Source of the DNA: Eustoma russellianum
Lineage: Eukaryota; Streptophyta; Magnoliopsida; Gentianales; Gentianaceae
Assembly (NCBI GenBank): GCA_036186865.1
Contig: AP025040.1
Span: 13,670,111 to 13,734,110, forward strand
Length of the DNA stretch: 64,000 nucleotides
Direction: 5' to 3'
Each line of letters begins with the position of its first letter. Positions within the stretch are counted from its first letter, which is position 1. The position numbers and the translations under genes were made by a program. The notes under the pieces are model-generated. The model was given only the letters and a program-made list of their open reading frames with translations. It made no database searches and was not told where the DNA came from. Positions 1-9,838 of the stretch are shown here, piece after piece.

Positions 1-517
1 GACCGGCGGATATCGCACACTCGGTGTTTTTGGATGGTGGTTGATCGCCCTTGTATGCTTCTTAAGGGAAGGAGCTAACACATATATGATGTCCTGGTCT
101 TGCATGTTTCTCAAGTATTATGAGGAGGAAAATCGAGGCCTTTCACATTGTTCAGATCATCTCAGGTCTCACTGAGAAAATGGCCTTTAATGATCACTTT
201 CATGGATGCCCTTTTCCTTTTTATCAATTAGAAGCATCATTCATATAATAACCAACCCATGCTGCAACACAAAATTATAGTATCAAAATAGACTATAATC
301 GTAGAGAACATATGTAGTAATATAACATACCTAGCAGGTCTGCATTAGTCATCGGGCTATCAATCAAAGAGCCTGGAAAACTTGTCTGTTAAGAGTACAA
401 TCGATAATCTGATCAGAAAACGAAAGACAAGTGCTCTAAGCATTCTCTTGTATAACAATGCAAGCTACACATTTTTCTACTTCTAATTTGCAAACTGAAT
501 GCGTGATAGAGGATCTT
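1..517. other. Flank of Copia-1, no gene recognised
   Basis: I see no convincing coding exon here. The sequence is AT-rich and lies on the far side of the Copia-1 insertion from the candidate minus-strand host exons at 15464-15693. Before the insertion it would have been contiguous with position 15414 onward, so it is most simply the 3' UTR or downstream flank of that gene. This is inference from the target-site duplication only. Confidence 0.4.
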
Positions 518-522
518 GGTAG

Positions 523-724
523 TGTTAATGTGTGAGATTTGATTGTAGAGTAGAATATTCACTTACCATATATATGGGTGATTTTATAGAGGAAAATGAG
601 CAATTATAATTAGTACATATTGTGTATACCATACTTAGGAAAATTTGTAATCTTTAAATATAATGTTGTACAACACAATTGATATCAATGAAAGATACTT
701 TCACTGCAATATCGTGCTTGAACA
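523..724 (+). repeat. Copia-1 5' LTR
   Basis: A 202-bp LTR that starts TGTTAATG and ends TTGAACA. It aligns over its full length with 15206-15408. Short LTRs of about 200 bp are common in plant copia lineages. Confidence 0.93.
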
Positions 725-737
725 TGGTATTAGAGCA
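725..737 (+). other. Copia-1 primer binding site (tRNA-iMet type)
   Basis: TGGTATTAGAGCA lies directly after the 5' LTR and differs at one base from the usual plant initiator-Met primer site TGGTATCAGAGC. It is where minus-strand DNA synthesis would be primed. Confidence 0.85.
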
Positions 738-955
738 TGCACGATTCTTGCAATGATGAAGTTTTTGGGCATAGGCTCAGAAGAAACTTCATCATTGCCT
801 TAACCTTTCCCGGCCAATATTCTGGCTAAAATACCTTTCCTGGCCAGATTGCTCTTATCAGCCATCTGGTAACCTTTTGCTCTGACACATACAGTATCTT
901 CATCACAAAATCCATATGCTCCTTTTCTTTTTTGGCCTGAAAATAACCAAAAATC

Positions 956-2100
956 ATGTCAGAAATTCTTGAATCGTCTGAAGCCCACAAATCTGAAACA
1001 ACAACAAATCCAGGGGATTTAGCTATTCAAGTGGCTCAAATCCTAAAAGATAGCTTGAATACGTCAACACTGCCATCCACTTTGCAAAAAAATTTAAACA
1101 TTGCTATCAAATTGACAGGAATCAATTTTTCTCTATGGTCTCGAATCATATACAGGGCAATTCTTGGAAGGGGACGGAGTTTACATCTTACGGGGGTTCC
1201 CCGCCACCAGGACCAACAGACCCATGGTATCCCAGGTGGGAACAAGATGACAATTCTGTTTTCACCTGGATATTACAGAATGTAGACCCAAGTATGATCA
1301 ATAACGTGTCTCGTTATCCTACAACCAAGGCCTTATGGGATGGATTGGCCTTAACCTACGGATCCGGGGGAGATTCACTGCAAGTCTTTGACTTGCACAG
1401 AAGAGCAAATCACATCAGACAAGGAGACAGTTCTCTTGAGGCCTGTTGGAACAGCCTGCAAGATCTGTGGGTGTCAATTGACACCTTGAATACTAACCCG
1501 ATGAGATGCACTGAAGACATCGGATTGTATAACCAAAAAATGCAAGAGTTTCATTTTTACCAATTTCTATCAACCATTAGCGACAAGTATGAGGCAGAGA
1601 AGAAGGATTTGCTCAAACGAACACCCTTACCAAATGTGGAGGCTGCTTTTTTTGAAATAAAAAGAGCAGAATCAAGATCTGGCTTAATAAAACATGGCCC
1701 CTCATAATTCAATTCATCACAGGGGGTGGGAAAGGGACTAGCAGTGAAGACAACGACCAATTGAGCCGTGGTCATGGACCACAGTCAGATCGTGGTGGCG
1801 GAGCAGACAGAGGACTGCAACAAGGGCAATCAACTCTACACTCAGGAAATGCATCATCAAAGGTGGACAAGAGCTAACTCATTTGCAAACATTGCGGCAA
1901 GGAGGGCCACAACAAAGAGAGTTGCTTCCAAATTCTCGGTTAACCCGATTGGTGGGAAGGTAAGAAGGTCACCAGTGGAGGAGGAAAGGTTGCAGTTAAC
2001 AGAAGCGTCGAAGAGGGAGGCGGCAGTAGCAACCCAGACGTTGCAGCTGACATAACCAACGAAGGAGAAGGAAGAGATAGCGCGGCAGGAGGTAATCGGG
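956..2100 (+). pseudogene. Copia-1 gag, frameshifted, with CCHC knuckle
   Basis: The start codon at 956 opens a copia-type Gag containing LTGINFSLWSRI. Near 1195 the frame shifts to the one that carries PWYPRWEQDDNSVFTWI and continues to a stop at 1707. A further frame between about 1725 and 2090 holds a CCHC zinc knuckle, CKHCGKEGHNKESC, starting at 1884. The next residues lead into an in-frame TAA where the family normally has a Tyr. The product would be the structural capsid/nucleocapsid protein. With at least one frameshift and two stops it cannot be made whole. Protease should follow but is not found before the gypsy insertion at 2183. Confidence 0.85.
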
Positions 2101-2944
2101 GGTTAGGTTTTTACCTTATTTAATTCCTCAAATTGCCCAAATAGTCCCCCCTGAAATGGCAACATGCGCCTTTGCCACCCCATGTAGCGCCCCGGCCTGA
2201 TACCGTCATCGGAACCAGTGCACCCGCCGTAGCCTACTATGAGAACTACGAAGCGTCAAGCAGATCAAGCGTACATCCTTCATAATGTAAGATAAAAACC
2301 AGCGGAAACGTCATAAAATTTAAACCTTCATCGTCGTTAAAACATCCATAAAATGCAGCGGAATTAAAAGATGTTTGTTCCTCTTGCCAACATAAGTTTT
2401 AGGTCAACATAACAACAAATGAGTTTTCCAAACTGAAATAAAGTAGTCCAGCATCTATCTATTCCCATGTCCATCATCCCATTGAGCCCACTCGCCGTCG
2501 TCTTCAACAAATATCAACTCATATTCAGGCTCACCTGAAAAGGAGCAGAGTAATTGTTCTTAGCGAAATTATCGCTATCAAGTAACCCGTCTATACACCT
2601 TACGGAATCACACACGTCGAGTCACCAGTGTATAAAACATTGCCCAAAAATAAGGTGCTCGGGTTAGCAAATAGCATCTTAATAAGAATTCCTCAAAGCA
2701 GATAAAGCACATATATGTACACAGATATGAGATCCAACATGTATTAAAACAACGTATCACATAGCAAGTCATAAACTAGTCAAGTTTCTTGCATGTCAAT
2801 TCGTATGCTCCGTGTATCATGATGCATGTACTTCTTTAAAATCACACACAACACCCATGCATATGTCTTCTTTCATAAACATGTCATGCATGTCATTTCA
2901 CAAAACATTTCATCACTTTACATATCATATTCTTCGCGTAGCAG

Positions 2945-3232
2945 AACTTTATACCCTGTGGGTGATCAGTCCACAGCAAACATTACTTTATACCCCGTGC
3001 TGAAAGGTCCACGGCCCCATTACATATATCATATATCCGTGCTGATAGGTCCACGGCCCCATTACATACATCATATATCCGTGCTGAAAGGTCCACGGCC
3101 CCATAAAATAACTTTGTTTTCCGTGCTGATAGGTCCACGGCCCCATAAAATACTTTATACCCTGCTGTTGATTCACAGATCACGCTTTTATACCCTGCTT
3201 CCGCAGGCGTGACTTTTATACCCTGTGATCAA
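2945..3232. repeat. Array of CTTTATACC-box hairpins in the Tekay LTR (left)
   Basis: The box TTTATACCC or TTTATACCCC recurs, each time followed by a small inverted repeat. Examples are CTGTGG/CCACAG near 2955-2975, CCGTG/CACGG repeated four times at a 42-bp period from 2995, and CCTGC/GCAGG near 3195-3207. The stem bases change in a paired way between units. A corresponding array is in the right LTR at about 10601-10888 and in the unrelated solo LTR at 51238-51452. Confidence 0.8.
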
Positions 3233-3614
3233 CCAGCAGCCATTTTGTCTTTCGAAAACTTTAACTTTTCTTGTAAATACTTCTTTCGCAAAGCAAATCT
3301 CAAATCAAATGCAAGTGCCCATGTCATGATGCAGGATGCACATGTAACTTCATATCAAACATGTAACACACACACACACACACACCGTACATATCAAGTG
3401 TGCAGTCTTGCACCTCAAACAATCCATGTTCGTATCTTTCCAAGCCCATTCGTCTTACCAAATCACTCGGGATTCAATCTTATTCTTACATGATCAAACT
3501 TACCATCTATACCTCAATTACACCTCAATTACCTTTGCGTTTTATGTTCAAAAGAAGTGTGTAAGGTTACTACACGTACATAGGGCACCTAAAGGGTCAA
3601 AAAGACTTCCAGTG

Positions 3615-3990
3615 GAGTTGGAACGCTACATCAAGCGCCTATAGTGACTTAAAGCGCCTATTCTAGGCGTTCGAAGTGTTCGGGGATGTTCCGTAGACAT
3701 TGAACGCCTACATGAAGCGCCTAATGTGACATAGAGCGCTTTATGTAGGTGTTCGAAGTGTTCGGGGATGATTCAGGACACATTGAACGCTACATTAGGC
3801 GCCTAATGTGACATAGAGCGCCTAATGTAGGCGTTCGAAGTGTTCTGACGGTTCTAAATTGCAGTTTTTCTGTACGGGAAAGCTTCTGGACACATTGAAC
3901 GCTACATTAGGCGCCTAATGTGACATAGAGCGCCTAATGTAGGCGTTCGAAGTGTTCTGACGATGCCAAACTGCAGTTTTTCTGCAGTAA
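3615..3990. repeat. Palindrome and inverted-repeat cluster in the Tekay LTR (left)
   Basis: Four related units of about 60-120 bp contain GCGCCTA.., TAGGCGTTC and TTCGAAGTGTTC. The perfect 18-bp palindrome ACATTAGGCGCCTAATGT occurs at 3792-3809 and 3904-3921. Each is followed by a further copy of GCGCCTAATGTAGGCG, so longer stems can also form. A matching cluster is at about 11271-11646 in the right LTR. Confidence 0.85.
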
Positions 3991-4915
3991 CTTCCTCTCC
4001 AACACCCTCCTTGTTCAACCCTTTCATTTTCAACACTTAAAGATCCATCTTAACATCTAGATTCATCTTACTTAACACACATCTAAACATGAATTGATGC
4101 CTAGTCATGCCTAACAATATCCACTCTAGCCTTCAATCATTCACAACCTTCAAAAGATCTCACCAACTTTCCCAACCCAATAAGACTACAGCAATGTCTT
4201 CACTCATCTCTCAATTTCCTGCACTTACTCTCAACGTCCAAGTGTAGACAATCAACATAAGAGTAGAGCAAGACAATAAGCACATCAAAATATACACTTT
4301 TATGGGCATGCTTGACAACAACAAAGCACCACACAACTATTTTCAGAACTATGGCCCAAAGAACAAGACTTTACACAATTAGCAACAAGACTTACATATA
4401 ACAAAGCATTTAAGATAGACAAGACAAGAATACTAATGTGTGATTCATGTTTTCTCTTTGTAAGAACATAGGGCCTAAAGTATCAAAATTTACGTAAAGC
4501 GTATAGAAAGATTACTTGCCTCGGAATCTAGATAAGCTTACGGATTTACTGCAGAATTTCTGTAAGAATTGAACCTAGGTTGCTCGTTCTTCCTTCCTTT
4601 CCTTCTTCTTCTCTCCTTCTTCTTTCCTCTTTCTTTTCTCTCTCTTTTCTCAGAATTTTCCTTCTCCCTTTGCTGTCAAAACCGCCCCTCATGCTGAGAA
4701 GGGGGAAGTTATACTAGATTTTGTAACTCCCCTAACTCCTAGTAGGGACTATTTTGATAATTTACTATGATTTCTTTTAATTCTACTTTTAACCCCTTTC
4801 TTTTGTTCTTCTATGTTTTGTGTAATTAAGCCACATTACCTACATAATTAATTAAGTTTCATTTAAGGTTGACCTAAGTATTGAAAGTTGCGCGTGAAAA
4901 TCACGGGGTGTAACA

Positions 4916-4930
4916 TTCCACCCCCCTTAC
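4916..4930 (-). other. Tekay-type polypurine tract
   Basis: Read on the minus strand this is a run of purines with six consecutive G, directly upstream of the 3' LTR start TGTTACA. It is the expected primer for plus-strand DNA synthesis. Confidence 0.85.
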
Positions 4931-4960
4931 AAAAAGTTTCGTCCCCGAAACTTACGTACC

Positions 4961-6807
4961 TTAGTCAAAGAGCTGAGGATACTTCTCCCGCATTTGTTCT
5001 TCGAGCTCCCAAGTGGCTTCACGTTCTGTGTGATTGCTCCACTGAACCTTTACATAAGGGATCACTCGCTTCCTCAACACTTGATCCTTTCGGTCCACAA
5101 CTTTCACGGGTACTTCCTCATATGTAACATCGTCTTTGGGTTCCAAAGGTTGAGCTTCAAGTACATGACTTGGATCCGTCACGTACTTCCTTAGTTGTGA
5201 CACGTGAAAGACATTATGAACTTGCGCCAACATGGGAGGTAACGCTAACCTATATGCCAAGGCTCCCACTTTCTCCAGTATTTCATAGGGACCAATAAAG
5301 CGAGGACTTAGCTTGCCTTTGACTCCAAACCTCATAACGCCCTTCGTGGGTGATACTCTCAAATAAACTTTTTCACCCACATCAAATGCCAATGGTCGTC
5401 GTTTGGAATCTGCCCAACTCTTATTGCGATCCTGAGCCGTCTTGAGTCTTTCCCGAATGACTTTCACCTTCTCTAACGTCTTCTCCAATAGCTCAGGTCC
5501 GGTGATGGTCCTCACGCCTACTTCGTCCCAATAAACCGGAGATCTACATTTCCTTCCATACAAAGCTTCAAAAGGAGCCATGTCAATCGCGCTGTGGTAA
5601 CTATTGTTATAAGAAAACTCCATCAGCTTTACCATTCCATCCCAACTCCCTTTAAAATCCAACACGCAAGCTCTTAGCATATCTTCCAAGGTTTGAATAG
5701 TCCGCTCGGACTGTCCATCGGTTTGGGGATGATACGCCGTACTCAACCTTAACTCTGTACCCATGGCTTCTTGGAATGCTGTCCAAAACTTAGATGTGAA
5801 CCGTGAATCTCGGTCGGATACTATACTTACTGGGACACCATGTAAGCTCACAATGTTCTCCATATACACATTCACTAGCTTGTCGAGAGGTGTTTCACTT
5901 GAAACGGGTAAGAAATGGACAGACTTTGTTAAACGATCCACGATAACCCAAATCATGTCACATCCACTTCTTGTCTTTGGTAAACCAGCTACAAAATCCA
6001 TTGTGACATGTTCCTATTTCCATTCGGGAATCTCCAACGGCATCAACAATCCACCGGGCCGTTGGTGTTCCGCTTTGACTTGTTGACACACCAAACACCT
6101 CTCTATGAATTCCGCAATATGTCTTTTCATCCCAGACCACCAATAGTATCGTTTGAGATCTCTATACATCTTGGTGCTACCGGGGTGTATTGATAACCTT
6201 GAATTGTGAGCTTCCTGCAAAACTTCCTTCCCAAGTTCGTCAACATCCGGCACGCATAATCTTTCCCTAAACCATAAGCTCCCATCCTCCTTGATCCGAA
6301 ATCCTTCAACTTGACTATGTTTCACCCTTTCCATTATCTCACTTAAAGCCTTATCTTTCTTCTGTGCCTCCTTTATCCGATCAATCAAACTCGGGGTGAT
6401 AGTCAAGGCTGTCAGGACGTTCACCGTGGATTCAATCAAATCTAAACCAAACTCCTCCATCTCTCTTTCCAATGGTGATTGTCGTGCATGGCTGGACTTC
6501 CTACTTAAGGCGTCGGCTACCTTGTTAGCCTTTCCCGGGTGATAATGAATAGTTAGGTCATAGTCTTTTAGCAATTCCAACCATCTCCGCTGCCTCATAT
6601 TCAATTCCTTCTGTGAGAACAAATACTTTAGACTCTTATGATCCGTGAATATCGCGCACTTCTCTCCATACAAATAATGCCGCCAAATCTTCAAGGCGAA
6701 CACAACCGCGGCAAGTTCCAGATCATGTGTGGGATAGTTTTGTTCATAAGGCTTTAGCTGTCTTGAGGCATACGCGATGACTCGTTCGTTTTGCATTAAA
6801 ACACAAC
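4961..6807 (-). pseudogene. Tekay-type pol, RNase H and integrase exon with an in-frame stop
   Basis: Read from 6807 downward, this segment starts at a splice acceptor and encodes RNase H (IFTDHKSLKYLF), a His2-Cys2 integrase zinc domain (HNSRLSIHPG followed by CLVCQQVK), the DDE catalytic core (MDFVAGLP, SDRDSRF, GQSERTIQ) and a C-terminal chromodomain-like block (VKVQWSNHTEREATWE). A TAG at 6014-6016 falls where relatives have Trp, between the zinc domain and the catalytic core, so the integrase is cut in two. The ending LEEQMREKYPQLF is typical of Tekay/Del chromoviruses, whose chromodomain targets integration to heterochromatin. The frame continues on either side of the stop with no other lesion seen. 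Confidence 0.9.
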
Positions 6808-6877
6808 CTACAAACAAGGTGTTAGTCTAAACTTAATGGGTATACAAGATCATAACCTTATACTATAATTTACGTAC
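6808..6877 (-). other. Putative 70-nt intron inside the Tekay-type RNase H
   Basis: On the minus strand the sequence begins GTACGTAAA and ends TTGTTTGTAG, with a good branch-point match, GACTAAC, shortly before the acceptor. It is AT-rich and close to the minimum size of plant introns. Removing it joins a Gly codon split G|GT and restores the conserved DASKNGLG-CVLMQ stretch of RNase H. If retained, translation stops at once (TAA inside the donor region), which ends the protein before RNase H and integrase. Confidence 0.75.
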
Positions 6878-8398
6878 CTAACCCGTTCTTTGACGCATCA
6901 CTATAAATCACAAATCCATCCGTTCCAGAGGGTTGAGCCAATACTGGAGCTGTCGTTAATCTCTTCTTAAGCTCCGTGAAACTTTGCTCGCATTCCGCCG
7001 TCCACTCAAACTTGGACTTCTTTTGAGTAAGGCGACTGAGAGGTACGGCAATCCTCGAGAATCCCTCAACAAATTTTCTGTAATAACCCGCTAGACCCAA
7101 GAAACTTCGCACTTCGGTGACGTTGGTAGGTCTAGGCCATTCAGTTATGGCTTCCACCTTCTTCGGGTCAACTGCAATCCCCTCTTCTGATATCACATGA
7201 CCCAGGAAAGCCACACTTCTTAACCAAAACTCACACTTGCTAAACTTTGCATAAAGTTGTTTCTGCCTCAAAATGCCTAGTACGGTTCTCAAATGCTCAG
7301 TGTGAGTTTGCTCGTCAGGAGAGTACACAAGAATATCATGTATGAATACCACTACAAACTTATCCAAATGTTCTTGAAAGACGGTATTCATAAGATCCAT
7401 AAAAGCCGCAGGGGCATTTGTCAATCCAAATGGCATCACTAAAAATTCATAGTGGCCATACCTTGTGCGGAAAGCTGTCTTTGCGATGTCCTCAGCCTTC
7501 ACTCGCAATTGATGATATCCTGATCGGAGATCGATTTTCGAGAAGATCTTGGCACCTTTGAGCTGGTCAAATAAATCCTCGATTCGTGGAAGGGGATACT
7601 TATTCTTGATAGTAACTTTATTCAACTCCCTATAATCGATACAAAGCCTCATGCTTCCATCCTTCTTCTTTACAAATAAAACAGGTGCTCCCCAGGGCGA
7701 TACACTAGGGCGGATAAACTTCTTGTCCAATAAATCCTGCAGTTGTTCCTTCAACTCTCTCAATTCTGCTGGAGCCATTCTATAAGGAGCTTTAGAAATA
7801 GGTTCTGTCCCTGGAATCAAGTTGATCTCAAATTCGACTTCTCTAGGGGGTGGTACTCCTGGTAAATCTTCTGGAAACACATCAGAAAATTCGTTGACTA
7901 CTGGAATTTGCTCAATAGGCGATACCTCCTTGGTAACATCCATTGCATACACTAGAAATCCCTCTGCACTTTTCCTTAATGCCTTGTGCGCTTGTGCAAC
8001 CGACACGTACACCTTTTTGGGTACCTTCTTTCGTTCCGCATCTCCTTGAAATATTACCTCCTCCATCTTAGCATTCTTGATTGTCACTTGCTTCAACCGA
8101 CAATCAATATTAGCGTGATTCTTGGCTAGCCAGTCCATTCCTAATATGACGTCAAAGTCATACATCTGAATAGGGATCAGTGTGGCGGGGAATGTTTGTC
8201 CTTCAAACTCCAATTCACAATCCCGGTACCGATGATACGAAACCATAATTTGATCTCCGGCCGCTTGAACACGATACGGAGTTTCTAACCACTCAGGCAG
8301 ACTACTCAGGTGTTTAGTGAATCTCTTTGCTACGAAGGAGTGGCTTGCGCCGCTATCAAAGAGCACGTTGGCAGGTACCTTATTTACTAAAATCACAC
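6878..8398 (-). pseudogene. Tekay-type pol, protease and reverse transcriptase, catalytic Asp changed
   Basis: Reading down from 8398 there is an aspartic protease (VLFDSGASHSF), a linker (VNEFSDVFPEDLPGVPPPRE), and the RT (LCIDYRELNKVT, KIDLRSGYHQ, VMPFGLTNAPA). The segment stays open until the RNase H start. The metal-binding motif, normally F-I-D-D, reads F-I-H-D: the codon at 7338-7340 (plus coordinates) is CAT on the coding strand. That Asp is required for catalysis in retroviral-type RTs, so the enzyme is expected to be dead. A start codon at 8406-8408 sits inside the preceding putative intron and could serve an unspliced transcript. Confidence 0.88.
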
Positions 8399-8482
8399 CT
8401 AAAGCCATATCAAGTTATACACGGAAGATTAAGCACATATATACTTAATTCATTAAAGATTTAAACTTAGTTTAAATGGTAC
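8399..8482 (-). other. Putative 84-nt intron between gag and protease
   Basis: On the minus strand it begins GTACCATTTAAAC and ends GATATGGCTTTAG, and it is strongly AT-rich. Joining the flanks, again with a Gly codon split G|GT, makes gag and protease-RT one open frame. If retained, gag ends a few codons into the intron. Splicing could therefore set the Gag to Gag-Pol ratio, much as an intron does in the Ogre gypsy lineage. The mechanism is inference; the splice signals and frame restoration are seen directly. Confidence 0.7.
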
Positions 8483-9556
8483 CTGCTACTACGTCGGTAG
8501 CCTCCTGCACATCCGTATCCGTCATGAGATGTACACGGGCATTTTCTCTAGGCTTCGCTCTCGGCTGCTGAGCCGCCTCTCCAGGATTATTTTTCTTCAT
8601 TTCCGGGCAGTCCCTAATCATGTGACCCACTTGACCGCATAGGAAACATGCTCCAGCCACTTTCCTACACTCTCCAACGTGATTCCTGTTGCAATGCGGA
8701 CAAACTCCTACAGCCTACTGAGCTACTTGATTCTGGGGTGGCAGTCTCTGAAAATTTCCAACTGGGCCTCTCTTCAGAATCTTGACCCAACGTCCGGGTC
8801 TTCCACCAACTCTCACATCCTCTCTTGACCTTTTGCCTCTATCAGGCCCTCCTGCGCTAGCTGCTCTTGCCGCTACTCGGCGAAAATCACTCTCCACACG
8901 GAAACACGCATCTAACATATCCTCATAAGTTTTCATCCCCGCATTCACTATCGCCGATTGTATCCTCGAGTCCAAGCCCCTCTCAAACTTCGTCATCTTA
9001 AGACGATTATCAGACATAATCGCAGGGGCAAACTTACCCAAGGCATGAAAACGATCTGCATACTCCGACACCGTCATCCTTCCTTGCTCCAATCTGTCAA
9101 ATGCTCTTATCTTGTCCAATATCGCGGTCTCCGGTACGTAGTACTTCAGGAAAACATCACAAAACTGTGTCCAAGAGATTGGTGGGGTCATTCTCAACAC
9201 CATTCCTTCCCACCACTCGCCAGCCTTGCCACTTAGAAGGGGTGTGGCCACCTCAACCTTTATCTCATTCGGTACTTGCACTAGCCTAAAACATTTCTCC
9301 CCTCAGCCAACCAGTGCTGAGCCTCCTCAGGATCCGTACATCCTCCAAACTCCGGCACCCTCATCTTTCTCGTCTCTCCATAAAAGAACCTGATGTTATG
9401 CTGTGGCGGTGGTGGAGGCGGAGGCTGATGCTGCTGCACGTATCCTTGTGCAATCACCGTCAGTGCGTCAGTGAGCACCTGGGGTAACACAACTTGTGGT
9501 GGCTGGTTCTCCTGTCCATTGCCAGAGTTGCCTGCGTTATCTCTTCTTGGAGGCAT
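8483..9556 (-). pseudogene. Tekay-type gag, one frameshift and one stop
   Basis: Start MPPRRDNAGN at 9554-9556 opens a gypsy Gag. A Pro/Gln-rich stretch is followed by FFYGETRKMRVPEFGG. A single-base loss near 9297-9304 breaks the frame just after HWLAEG. The next frame carries the capsid core (VATPLLSGKAGEWWEGM and KYYVPETAILDKIRAFDRLE). A TAG at 8715-8717 probably replaces a Gln codon, after which two zinc knuckles follow, CPHCNRNHVGEC and CFLCGQVGHMIRDC. The frame runs to the donor of the putative intron at 8482. Confidence 0.88.
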
Positions 9557-9823
9557 ATTTCGCTGAAAGGTTAACATTTCATTAGCATTCGGTAAATACA
9601 AAAAGGTTACTGAAGGCTCGAATGCGTACTAATAGGTGAGGTGTGTAGTACAACTATTAATACAAAGTTAGATAGTAAGACGCGCTCGCACACACCCAAC
9701 CCATATCATACTTAACCACTAAAGAGATCAACACTTATAACTAAAGATCAACCTTAAAGGAGAATCATAGCTTAGGTGTCTAAAAATCATGAACCTAAGT
9801 TTCCGAGATAGATCTGAAGCCTA

Positions 9824-9836
9824 GGCTCTGATACCA
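9824..9836 (-). other. Tekay-type primer binding site (tRNA-iMet type)
   Basis: The minus-strand sequence TGGTATCAGAGCC lies two bases from the end of the 5' LTR and is the standard initiator-Met primer site of plant LTR elements. It fixes the orientation of the element. Confidence 0.92.
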
Positions 9837-9838
9837 CC

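Larger units (their letters stand above)
2183..4915 (-). repeat. Tekay-type 3' LTR (left copy)
   Basis: This 2733-bp LTR is collinear with 9839-12570 over its whole length. Internal landmarks include the hairpin array at 2945-3230, a short (AC)n tract near 3366, the palindrome cluster at 3615-3990 and a pyrimidine-rich stretch near 4590-4670. Short minus-strand ORFs near 2983-3183 are translations of the tandem repeat and not genes. Confidence 0.95.

Noticed and set aside
2995..3160. CRISPR-like array of constant repeats and variable spacers
   Set aside because: The spacers are AT-rich variants of each other, the context is a plant LTR, and the genome is eukaryotic.
2983..3183. Minus-strand ORFs coding for four near-identical peptide repeats (also at 10639-10839)
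   Set aside because: They are translations of the 42-bp non-coding hairpin repeat in the LTR. Two overlapping frames are open simply because the unit length is a multiple of three.
9824..9836. tRNA gene suggested by the Met-tRNA-like string
   Set aside because: Only the 3' tRNA end is matched and it lies beside an LTR, so it is a primer binding site. The same applies to 725-737 and 45849-45861.
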